Shown here piece after piece: positions 1-4,941 of a stretch of DNA of 9,312 bases; the stretch's first letter is position 1, and every line of letters begins with the position of its first letter. The stretch spans positions 1 to 9,312 of the forward strand of contig SKUL01000337.1 in the NCBI GenBank assembly GCA_007129985.1. Reading direction: 5' to 3'. Position numbers and translations under genes: made by a program. The notes under the pieces were generated by a model that searched no databases, had not been told where the DNA came from, and worked only from the letters and a program-made list of their open reading frames with translations. This DNA is from Flavobacteriales bacterium. GTDB taxonomy: Bacteria; Bacteroidota; Bacteroidia; Flavobacteriales_D; SKUL01.

Positions 1-4
1 AAAA

Positions 5-36
5 TTTGGACAATTGTAACTTTTAAGTTACCTTTG
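5..36 (+). promoter_or_regulatory. Bacteroidota-type promoter with palindromic operator for the higBA-like module
   Basis: A TTTG -33 box (5-8) is followed, 20 nt later, by a perfect TAnnTTTG -7 box (29-36, TACCTTTG). A perfect 7-bp inverted repeat, GTAACTT (16-22) and AAGTTAC (25-31) with a TT centre, fills the spacer and overlaps the start of the -7 box. That is where an autoregulating XRE antitoxin would block RNA polymerase. Expected transcription start is about 40-43, almost on the ATG at 41, so the mRNA may be leaderless. The promoter boxes are seen directly; operator function is inferred from the known autoregulation of such modules. Confidence 0.7.
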
Positions 37-40
37 ATTG

Positions 41-403
41 ATGAATCAGAAGGTTCGAGAAGTTGTCGAATTTGAAAATCACTTTAGTGAGTTCCTGAAG
101 AAACAGCCGGTAAAAGTTCAAAACAAGATTTTCAAAATCATTGAGGCGATTGAAACATTGGAGAGAGTGCCGAGTAATTACTTAAAAGCTCTTGTAGGAA
201 CCACTGGTCTTTATGAAGCACGCATCCGATTGAGCTCGAATATTTGGAGGGTGTTTTGCTTCTTTGACGATGAAAAATTAGTGGTTTTGTTAAATGGATT
301 TACGAAAAAATCGCAAAAGACACCCAAAAATGAATTAAGGAAAGCAGTTGTATTAATGGAGAAGTATCACGAAACCAAAAACAAACAAAATGAAAACACG
401 TAG
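41..403 (+). CDS. RelE/HigB-type toxin (phage Gp49-like family)
   Basis: This is probably the toxin of a type II toxin-antitoxin pair, a RelE-superfamily ribosome-dependent mRNA endonuclease. The product is 120 aa, normal for the HigB/Gp49-like branch. The family core is visible: a basic helical N-terminal half (about residues 10-40), then the central strand pattern with Tyr58, Arg61, Arg63 and Arg70, and the diagnostic C-terminal block GFTKKSQKTP (86-95). Family toxins use basic residues of this kind to contact and cut mRNA. I chose ATG 41; an in-frame TTG sits just before it at 38, but the predicted transcription start favours 41. The gene overlaps the downstream XRE antitoxin by 14 nt. Toxin before antitoxin is the higBA order, unlike relBE. 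The region is more AT-rich than the genes to its right, in keeping with a transferred module. Whether it is active cannot be judged. Confidence 0.85.
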   Translation: MNQKVREVVEFENHFSEFLKKQPVKVQNKIFKIIEAIETLERVPSNYLKALVGTTGLYEARIRLSSNIWRVFCFFDDEKLVVLLNGFTKKSQKTPKNELRKAVVLMEKYHETKNKQNENT

Positions 404-680
404 TTGGAAAAGTATCAAAGATGAAGTATACGGTAAAAAAGGTACTTCTCGACGTGATGAGTTGGAGCGTGAATTCGAGTCATTTAAAATCGGATTGCTT
501 CTTAAAAAAGCGCGCGAAGAAAAACAACTAACCCAAGAACAGCTTGCGGACTTAGTGGACAAGAAACGAACATACATTTCGAGGATTGAAAATGATGGGA
601 GTAATATTACGCTAAAGACCTTGTATGAAATCGTGGAGAAAGGTCTTGGCGGTAAAGTAAACATCTCGATACAGATTTAA
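390..680 (+). CDS. XRE-family HTH antitoxin (HigA-like)
   Basis: This should be the antitoxin that binds and neutralises the toxin encoded just upstream and represses their common promoter. The 96-aa product has a charged N-terminal part (1-32), likely the toxin-contacting or flexible segment. A compact Cro/CI-type helix-turn-helix follows at about 35-88. Its recognition region reads LTQEQLADLVDKKRTYISRIEN (47-68, with the typical T-QEQLA and YISRIE signatures). A short beta-like tail (GGKVNISIQI) ends the protein. ATG 390 lies inside the end of the toxin gene (14-nt overlap), so translation is coupled and no separate promoter is needed. The likely DNA target is the perfect palindrome at 16-31. 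No clear intrinsic terminator follows the stop at 680. Confidence 0.88.
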   Translation: MKTRSWKSIKDEVYGKKGTSRRDELEREFESFKIGLLLKKAREEKQLTQEQLADLVDKKRTYISRIENDGSNITLKTLYEIVEKGLGGKVNISIQI

Positions 681-793
681 GGTGTAATCGCACCATCCCC
701 GAGCGCGGCAGCATGGAGCAAACCCGCGTGGCCATTGATGCACTTGAGGGAGGAGAAGTTGAGCTTAAAGGGCTTGATGAAGGGGGCGATGGC

Positions 794-2086
794 CTAAGCC
801 CTCCCGCCAAAACACACCGAAAGATTGCGCTCAATCTCTTTATCAATCAAGCGAATGGTCTTGGTGGAGATGTTGTGCTGCGCCGCGAGACCTGAGAAAT
901 CCTGAACACTTGTGGCTACCCTTTCTATCAGCTCGTTGTAGCGGGTGATGCCCACTTTTCTGGCAACGGCTTGTAAATCCGACTTTTGTATGCCGTTTAC
1001 TTTTTGGTTGATGGATATTTTGTGCGGCACATCAAAGCTTTGGTACGGGTCCAGGGGGTAGGTCAGGTCATAGGCGGGCGACAAAGACCATTGGCCTTCG
1101 CGGTTCATCAGGAAAGAGAAGTTCTTGGTGTGGTCATCACGGTTGGACGCCAACACGTTGAAAGTCATTTGCAAAAACAGTTGTTCTTTCTGGCCGTAGG
1201 GCAGTTTGAAAAACTCCATGATTCTGAAAATGTCCTCGTAACCAAACTCGTTGTTCCGACCAAAAAAACCGGTGAGCGCGTTGACCGTTTGCTTGTGTAT
1301 TTTCTGGTTGTTCAACCGGTCGAAGCGCTTGCTCGCAAAGTGCGTCCGGTCTGCATGAAAAATCAACCTGGATTCGGCCACATTGATACCGGCGTTTCGC
1401 GCCATCTGGTTGTACACAAACTCTACGCGATTCTTTTCTCGCGACCAGGCGTTTTCGCGGTCGTGTTCCAACTTTACAACGAAATAGTCTGTCGGCTCCG
1501 GGTAAAGCCGGTCGCCTGCCAAAAACTTCTGCTTACCTCCGTGTTCCTCTCTCGGAAGGGCCAGCAAAACCTTGGCCTGGGCCCCTCCCACCGACGAGCC
1601 GATGGAAAGTATATTTTGCAATGCCTGTGGATTGAGCAGGTAATCGGTTTGGTGGTATTCTCCTTTGATGATTTTGTCTGAAATCACGGCCAGCTCTTCC
1701 GGATTAAGCTCACTTTCTGCTGCTTGTATGTCCTTGCTTACGTGGTACTCCAGCGCGCCAATACCACCATTACCTGTGTAGAGAAGTCGCTCTACAGGAT
1801 TGATTTTCCCTCTGTTCAGGTTTTGCTGTTCCGCCCATTCCTTAAACACGATGTTGCCAAACGAATCGGGCAACGAGTCGTTGAACAAGGGAATCATCCC
1901 TTCGAAGCGCGCATGAAAATCAAATCCGTACAGAAACTCTTCCTTGTTGGGGTGCAGCAAAGGCGAGAGATTAAAGGGGGCTTTGAGGTATTCGGGGTCG
2001 GGTTCAAAAACTGCGGCGCTGATTTGCTCATCCCATGTGAGAAAGCCTACAGTGGTGTTCCATATGGTAACTTTGGCTGAGCTCAT
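794..2086 (-). CDS. hipA: HipA-family serine/threonine kinase toxin
   Basis: This is a HipA-type toxin kinase; E. coli HipA phosphorylates glutamyl-tRNA synthetase and induces persistence. The product is 430 aa against about 440 in E. coli, so it is full length. An N-terminal HipA subdomain (about 1-130) is followed by the kinase fold. The Gly-rich loop SSVGGAQAK (164-172) has Ser165 where E. coli has the autophosphorylated Ser150. The ATP lysine is in VVKLEHD (Lys205). The catalytic motif NRDDHTKN (315-322) supplies Asp317 and Asn322. The metal-binding Asp340 is in SPAYD, with the same 18-residue spacing from the Asn as in E. coli (314 to 332). All key catalytic residues are therefore present. 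The start ATG overlaps the hipB stop by 4 nt (ATGA), so the two are co-translated. The gene runs convergent to the higBA-like pair. The frame stays open for 38 codons past the TAG stop, but this tail does not resemble HipA. Confidence 0.93.
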   Translation of the reverse strand: MSSAKVTIWNTTVGFLTWDEQISAAVFEPDPEYLKAPFNLSPLLHPNKEEFLYGFDFHARFEGMIPLFNDSLPDSFGNIVFKEWAEQQNLNRGKINPVERLLYTGNGGIGALEYHVSKDIQAAESELNPEELAVISDKIIKGEYHQTDYLLNPQALQNILSIGSSVGGAQAKVLLALPREEHGGKQKFLAGDRLYPEPTDYFVVKLEHDRENAWSREKNRVEFVYNQMARNAGINVAESRLIFHADRTHFASKRFDRLNNQKIHKQTVNALTGFFGRNNEFGYEDIFRIMEFFKLPYGQKEQLFLQMTFNVLASNRDDHTKNFSFLMNREGQWSLSPAYDLTYPLDPYQSFDVPHKISINQKVNGIQKSDLQAVARKVGITRYNELIERVATSVQDFSGLAAQHNISTKTIRLIDKEIERNLSVCFGGRA

Positions 2087-2358
2087 TTATTTTCTTTCAT
2101 GAACCTATCTCTGGGCGAAACCGAAGAGCCCGAAAGCACCTCCAGCAGCTTTTCGGATTTGTTAAACACCTTGAGCAATTTTACAAAGGTGAGCAGTGAA
2201 GTGCCTTTCCCTGTTTCGATTTCGCTGATATGCTTGCGGCTGACCCCTACTTTGGCGGCAAGGTCGGACTGGCTCCAATTCCTGACTTTTCGAAGCGTCT
2301 TTAGTTTTGCTCCGACTTCTTCAACAATTTCACCGTCCAGCTTTTCGAATAACTCCAT
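2083..2358 (-). CDS. hipB: HipB-family XRE antitoxin
   Basis: This is the antitoxin and transcriptional repressor partner of the HipA kinase. The product is 91 aa, typical for HipB (about 70-100). A Cro/CI-type helix-turn-helix spans about residues 14-73: a basic first helix (GAKLKTLRKVRNW), then WSQSDLAAKVGVSRKHISEIETGKG (28-52; W-SQ-DLA and the recognition helix SRKHISEIE). The C-terminal tail (SGSSVSPRDRFMKENK) is polar and probably flexible, as in antitoxins that are protease targets. The gene comes first in the operon and overlaps hipA by ATGA. Three GTAAC-like half-sites upstream (2373-2417) are the likely autoregulatory operator. The identification rests on the HTH plus adjacency to hipA. 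Confidence 0.9.
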   Translation of the reverse strand: MELFEKLDGEIVEEVGAKLKTLRKVRNWSQSDLAAKVGVSRKHISEIETGKGTSLLTFVKLLKVFNKSEKLLEVLSGSSVSPRDRFMKENK

Positions 2359-2371
2359 CCTGATACTATTT

Positions 2372-2418
2372 CGTTACAAATATACGTTTTTTACCTCTAC
2401 TGTAACGTTTTCGTGACA
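2372..2418 (-). promoter_or_regulatory. hipBA promoter and operator half-sites
   Basis: On the minus strand a perfect TAnnTTTG -7 box (TATATTTG, 2384 down to 2377) lies 18 nt before the hipB ATG, giving a leader of about 13 nt. The -33 region is weak: it reads GTTA near 2406-2403 rather than TTTG. CGTTACA (2372-2378) and TGTAACG (2401-2407) form a perfect 7-bp inverted repeat with a 22-bp gap, spanning from the -7 to the -33 box. TGTAACG also faces CGTGACA (2412-2418), a near-palindrome with a TTTT centre. The sequence repeats are seen directly; binding by HipB is inferred. Confidence 0.6.
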
Positions 2419-2489
2419 TTTTAATATCTCGCCCAATGCTCTCTACAGAAAGTTCTTAATCTCAATTTGGAAGGAATTGCCGGAATCAC

Positions 2490-2564
2490 GGGCCCAGCCG
2501 GGCTTACCGGCACTTGTTTTCTTGCGCTCCGAAGTCGCCAGAAAACATAGGCCGGCATAGACCC
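2490..2564 (-). repeat. 75-bp tRNA-ended repeat, distal copy (TL2)
   Basis: This copy matches 2837-2911 at 73 of 75 positions (differences at 2499 and 2539). Read on the minus strand it starts GGGTCTAT and ends TGGGCCC. These can pair like the acceptor stem of the neighbouring tRNA (GGGCCTA / TGGGCCC) with two G-U pairs. Its last 15 nt copy the tRNA 3' end at 14 of 15 positions. Inside are a long central hairpin and, in this copy, a perfect GCCGG-TAAGC-CCGGC stem-loop where a T-arm would be. There is no D-arm, so it is not a working tRNA. It could be a tRNA-derived repeat, the end of an element that inserts at the tRNA, or a small structured RNA. Confidence 0.75.
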
Positions 2565-2591
2565 AAAATATGACCCGATGGATCGGCTCAT

Positions 2592-2632
2592 ATTCGATAA
2601 AGTGAATCATGCCTTTTGCGCTTTATGCGAAT
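2592..2632. repeat. Imperfect hairpin in intergenic spacer
   Basis: ATTCGATAAAG (2592-2602) is complementary to CTTTATGCGAAT (2621-2632) except for one bulged G, with an 18-nt loop. No T-run follows on either strand, so it is not a standard intrinsic terminator. It lies inside the 219-bp stretch (2565-2783) that interrupts the repeat array. No protein gene is visible here. Confidence 0.45.
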
Positions 2633-2661
2633 CGCACAAAAAGCTGATTCTCTAATCGGGG

Positions 2662-2779
2662 TTACGCCAACTAATTCAACCCTGCCCGCATCGGGGAAAT
2701 TTATTCAAGAGCTAAATGGAGGTTAATCAGGCAGTTAGTTTGGTGTCTTTGGCCCCTCTTATTGAAAAAGTTGGCGTAA
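2662..2779. repeat. 118-bp segment bounded by 11-bp inverted repeats
   Basis: TTACGCCAACT (2662-2672) and AGTTGGCGTAA (2769-2779) are perfect inverted repeats enclosing 96 bp with no coding signal. The size and ends recall a miniature inverted-repeat element, but I see no flanking target-site duplication and only one copy. It could equally be the two halves of a recombination or regulatory site. Confidence 0.4.
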
Positions 2780-2783
2780 GCCT

Positions 2784-2834
2784 CTCGCCCAGCTTTGTTG
2801 CTCGCGCAACAAAAAACCCTCATCGCTTGCGCAA
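2784..2834 (-). repeat. Second copy of the tRNA terminator region, hairpin damaged
   Basis: This matches 2913-2963 over 51 bp with two differences (2787/2916 and 2793/2922). It carries the same TTGTTGC-TCGC-GCAACAA hairpin and A-run (T-run on the minus strand). After the shared GCAA the original continues into the second terminator arm, but this copy jumps to CA and then to the tRNA 3'-end sequence at 2837. About 20 bp are missing, so the terminator stem is no longer complete. It shows that the tRNA 3' flank has been duplicated. Confidence 0.75.
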
Positions 2835-2836
2835 CA

Positions 2837-2911
2837 GGGCCCAGCTGGGCTTACCGGCACTTGTTTTCTTGCGCTCCGAAGTCGCGAGAAAACATAGGCC
2901 GGCATAGACCC
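2837..2911 (-). repeat. 75-bp tRNA-ended repeat, proximal copy (TL1)
   Basis: This is the partner of 2490-2564. The first 15 bp on the plus strand (2837-2851) equal the last 15 nt of the real tRNA gene (2984-2998) exactly. On the minus strand it opens GGGTCTA and closes TGGGCCC. The central part can form a 12-bp stem (2862-2873 with 2883-2894) around a 9-nt loop that reads ACTTCGGAG on the minus strand. The sequence lies 28 nt beyond the terminator T-run on the minus strand, where a tandem tRNA gene would be expected. No own promoter box is seen directly before it. Confidence 0.75.
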
Positions 2912-2939
2912 CCTCACCCAGATTTGTTGCTCGCGCAAC

Positions 2940-2969
2940 AAAAAACCCTCATCGCTTGCGCAATGAGGG
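2940..2969 (-). terminator. Intrinsic terminator of the tRNA gene
   Basis: On the minus strand CCCTCATTGC (2969-2960), loop GCAA and GCGATGAGGG (2955-2946) form a 10-bp stem with one T-G pair, followed directly by six Ts (2945-2940). A second small hairpin (TTGTTGC/GCAACAA, 2924-2941) follows. It stands 13 nt after the tRNA 3' end, ideal for ending that transcript. Confidence 0.88.
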
Positions 2970-2982
2970 TTGTCCCACTTCG

Positions 2983-3056
2983 TGGGCCCAGCTGGGCTCG
3001 AACCAGCGACCACCTGATTATGAGTCAGGTGCTCTAACCAACTGAGCTATAGGCCC
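2983..3056 (-). tRNA. tRNA with CAU anticodon (probably tRNA-Ile2, possibly elongator tRNA-Met)
   Basis: A full cloverleaf reads on the minus strand: acceptor GGGCCTA/TGGGCCC, D-arm GCTC/GAGC, anticodon stem CCTGA/TCAGG with loop CTCATAA, variable TGGTC, T-arm GCTGG-TTCGAGC-CCAGC, and discriminator A. The anticodon CAT is at 3022-3020. The CCA end is not encoded and must be added after transcription. It is not initiator tRNA, since pair 1-72 is G-C and the anticodon stem has no GGG/CCC. Pairs C4-G69 and C5-G68, known determinants for the lysidine synthase TilS in E. coli, favour Ile2 (lysidine at C34, reading AUA). A default scan would name it tRNA-Met. Confidence 0.93.
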
Positions 3057-3100
3057 GGTCTCCGCAAATCGAAAAAAAGCATCGTTTCGCAAAAGGCCTA

Positions 3101-3129
3101 CAAAAGTACAAGTTTTTCGGCCTTTACAA
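3101..3129 (-). promoter_or_regulatory. Promoter of the tRNA gene
   Basis: The minus strand has a perfect TAnnTTTG -7 box (TACTTTTG, 3108-3101) with TTG (3129-3127) 18 nt upstream. Transcription would start near 3096, leaving a leader of about 40 nt before the tRNA. The divergent cytochrome operon begins about 85 bp away on the other strand; its own -7 box is less clear (TATATTGG at 3171-3178, one mismatch). Confidence 0.65.
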
Positions 3130-3211
3130 CACATGGACTGAAAACCGAACACTCAAGCAACTTGTGGGGTTATATTGGCCTTTTTGTGCAACTTTACGTC
3201 AAACTACAACT

Positions 3212-3586
3212 ATGAACCTGAAACATTCCATATTGCCCTTTCTGTTTGCTTTGATGATTGCCTTTACGGCCTGCAAAAACGACCCGCCCGAACCCCCTGA
3301 GCCCGAACCTCCCACCTGTAACACGGAAAACATCACCTACGAAAACCGTGTAGAAGCAATCATGGAGCAGTACTGCACAGCATGCCACTCGGGAGCCAGC
3401 CCCGACGCGGGTATCGTACTCACCACTTACGAAGAAGTCAAATCGCAAGCGCTGGATGGCTTGCTCTATGACTCCATGGCACACAACTCAAACGCCACTC
3501 CCATGCCTTACCTTGGTCAAAAGGTGCCCGATTGTACACTTGCGCAAATCGCCGCATGGATTGCCGACGATGCCCCTGAAAGCTGA
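3212..3586 (+). CDS. Monoheme c-type cytochrome lipoprotein, first of a pair
   Basis: This is a 124-aa exported, lipid-anchored electron carrier with one covalently bound heme c. A signal peptide with a lipobox ends at Cys21 (IAFTAC), which would be lipidated. A Pro/Glu-rich spacer follows (22-35). The heme site CTACH is at 55-59, with a likely Met axial ligand at Met98 in TPMP and a C-terminal amphipathic helix (110-118). Cys36 and Cys108 are conserved in the neighbouring paralogue and may form a disulfide. I chose ATG 3212 because it gives a clean lipoprotein signal; the frame is open from a GTG at 3164, which would add 16 residues before it. It is the first gene of a five-gene operon and its stop overlaps the next start by 1 nt (TGATG). 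The partner redox enzyme is not in the window. Confidence 0.85.
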   Translation: MNLKHSILPFLFALMIAFTACKNDPPEPPEPEPPTCNTENITYENRVEAIMEQYCTACHSGASPDAGIVLTTYEEVKSQALDGLLYDSMAHNSNATPMPYLGQKVPDCTLAQIAAWIADDAPES

Positions 3587-3960
3587 TGTACATGACCCGT
3601 TTTCACCTGACTTTATTCGTTCTGCTTGGCCTCACCCTAAGCTCGTGCTACTACGATGTGGAAGAAGAGCTTTACCCGGATTTCAAGCTTTGCGACCCCG
3701 ACAATGTAACGTTTAGTGGCACCATTCAGCCCCTTATCAACACCAAGTGTGTGAGTTGCCACGGGGCCACCAATCCGGGAGCCGGCATCAGCCTCACCAA
3801 CCACGCACAAATTCAGGCTCAGGCCCTGAACGGAAACCTGCTCGGCACCATGTCGCACAGCAGCGGGTTCTCGCCCATGCCCAAAAACGAACCACGGCTG
3901 CCCGATTGTCAACTCGAAGAAGTGCAAATCTGGATTGATCAGGGCGCTCCCAACAACTGA
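3586..3960 (+). CDS. Monoheme c-type cytochrome lipoprotein, second of a pair
   Basis: This paralogue of the preceding gene is also 124 aa and aligns to it without a gap. The lipobox Cys is at 21 (TLSSC), the heme site CVSCH at 55-59, Met98 in SPMP, and the Cys pair at 36 and 108, all at the same positions. By eye about 31 of the 89 residues from Cys36 onward are identical, mostly around the heme, Met and PDC motifs. After the lipid anchor the spacer is acidic (YYDVEEEL) instead of Pro-rich, so the two may sit at different distances from the membrane or face different partners. The start at 3586 overlaps the previous stop by 1 nt; an in-frame ATG at 3592 is an alternative. The next gene starts 4 nt after the stop. 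The pair arose by tandem duplication, and the divergence suggests an old event. Confidence 0.85.
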   Translation: MYMTRFHLTLFVLLGLTLSSCYYDVEEELYPDFKLCDPDNVTFSGTIQPLINTKCVSCHGATNPGAGISLTNHAQIQAQALNGNLLGTMSHSSGFSPMPKNEPRLPDCQLEEVQIWIDQGAPNN

Positions 3961-3964
3961 CCTT

Positions 3965-4384
3965 ATGAAACGACCTGCGCTCCTCATTGTACTCCTTCTG
4001 CTCGGTGCCTCTGCAGCTTACGTTGCATGGCAGCAATACAACAAAGCCCCGGAAACAGCATCCAGTCGGGCGGCAGATTTTCAGCTTAGCGCCGAAGAAC
4101 TTTTTGCCGCCTACGATGAAAACGAAAGCACCGCTCACGACAAATTCGGCGGAAAACTCTTGGAAGTAACAGGATCGGTTCTTGAATCGGAGTCTGCATC
4201 AGATGGCGTTTCCGTGATTATTCTCGACGCCGGTCATCCCATCTTTGGTATCAAGTGCCTGATGGCAGAGCCCTTGCAAAATGGCCCGGAATTGGAACAG
4301 TCTGTGGTGGTGCGCGGATTTTGCTCCGGTCTGAACGGAGATGTAGAGCTGAGCCGTTGCACCCTTCAAACCTCAGAGTCATGA
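3965..4384 (+). CDS. Membrane-anchored OB-fold protein (tRNA_anti-like domain)
   Basis: The product is 139 aa with one N-terminal hydrophobic segment (about 5-21, ALLIVLLLLGASAAYVA) that anchors it or acts as an uncleaved signal. The remainder is periplasm-facing. The soluble part begins with LSAEELFAAYDENESTAHDKFGGK (41-64) and continues LLEVTGSV, the pattern of the tRNA_anti-like family (PF12869), an OB-fold found in many exported Bacteroidota proteins despite its name. Cys98, Cys120 and Cys132 lie in the domain; two could form a disulfide. I chose ATG 3965, 4 nt after the cytochrome stop; an upstream in-frame ATG at 3935 would overlap the previous gene and add residues that spoil the signal. 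It overlaps the YceI gene by ATGA. Its exact role is unknown; position suggests it serves the same envelope complex. Confidence 0.72.
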   Translation: MKRPALLIVLLLLGASAAYVAWQQYNKAPETASSRAADFQLSAEELFAAYDENESTAHDKFGGKLLEVTGSVLESESASDGVSVIILDAGHPIFGIKCLMAEPLQNGPELEQSVVVRGFCSGLNGDVELSRCTLQTSES

Positions 4385-4941
4385 ACATAAAAGCTGCGAT
4401 ATCTCTGCTTATTTGCCTCGGGCTTCACGCATGGGGCATGGCGCAAGACAAATACTTTACCCGAAAGGGAGAGGTGGATTTCTTTTCTTCCGCGCCGCTC
4501 GAAGACATCCGCGCCGAAAACAACGGAGCCATGTGTGTGCTAGACCTCAACAGCGGCAAGGTGGAAGTAAGTCTCTTGATTGCCTCGTTTTCGTTCAAAA
4601 AGGCGCTGATGCAGGAGCACTTTAACGAGAATTACATGGAGTCGGGCAAGCACCCCAAAGCCACTTTCAAAGGCGTGGTTGAGGACATCGAAAAACTCGA
4701 CCTGAAGAAACAGGAAACCCAAACTTTCGAAGCTAAAGGAGTACTCAGCATCAAAGGTGTGGAGCGCGAGGTAAGCACCAGCGTGACTATGAAGCCGGGT
4801 AAAGCCGGGATGGAAGTCCAAACCACCTTTATCGTGAAACCGGAAGACCACGACATCAAAATACCCGCTGTGGTGCGCGACAACATTGCCCGCGAAATAG
4901 AAGTAAACGTGAACATGAACCTTCAACCGCTTGAACGATGA
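4381..4941 (+). CDS. YceI-like periplasmic lipid/isoprenoid-binding protein
   Basis: The product is 186 aa with a cleavable signal peptide (about 1-21, ending GMAQ). The YceI domain (PF04264) covers the rest. Hallmarks are the SFSFKKALMQEHFNENYMES segment (69-88) followed by GKHPKATFKG (89-98), the LSIKGVEREV strand (122-131) and the closing HDIKIPAVVRDNIAREIEV block (157-175). YceI proteins form a lipocalin-like barrel that binds long polyprenyl or quinone-like lipids in the periplasm. Next to two cytochrome c genes, binding of a quinone-type lipid is attractive but unproven. I chose ATG 4381, which overlaps the upstream stop by 4 nt and gives a proper signal peptide; the frame is open earlier (from 4255), but that part is a shadow of the OB-fold gene. 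Confidence 0.87.
   Translation: MNIKAAISLLICLGLHAWGMAQDKYFTRKGEVDFFSSAPLEDIRAENNGAMCVLDLNSGKVEVSLLIASFSFKKALMQEHFNENYMESGKHPKATFKGVVEDIEKLDLKKQETQTFEAKGVLSIKGVEREVSTSVTMKPGKAGMEVQTTFIVKPEDHDIKIPAVVRDNIAREIEVNVNMNLQPLER

Noticed and set aside
713..895. 60-aa plus-strand frame (MEQTRVAIDALEGG...)
   Set aside because: It overlaps the 3' end of hipA antisense, matches no family I know and has no promoter; kept only as part of the note on the GC-rich gap.
986..1681. 231-aa open frame on the plus strand
   Set aside because: It lies wholly antisense to hipA, whose catalytic motifs and family length are clear; no recognisable domain.
2490..2564. Second working tRNA gene
   Set aside because: Acceptor-like ends are present but there is no D-arm, no standard anticodon arm and a 5-nt T-loop.
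2716..2907. 63-aa plus-strand frame across the repeats
   Set aside because: It consists of repeat and terminator DNA; no coding signal and no homologous family.
2490..2998. Possible CRISPR array, given repeats with hairpins
   Set aside because: Only two full units, unequal spacing, no cas genes, and the repeat ends are tRNA sequence.
2759..3013. 84-aa minus-strand frame with an internal repeat (CASDEGFLLREQQ twice)
   Set aside because: It begins inside the tRNA and its repeat is just the translation of the duplicated terminator and tRNA flank.
3637..3987. 116-aa minus-strand frame opposite the second cytochrome
   Set aside because: Shadow of a gene with a signal peptide, lipobox and heme motif on the plus strand.
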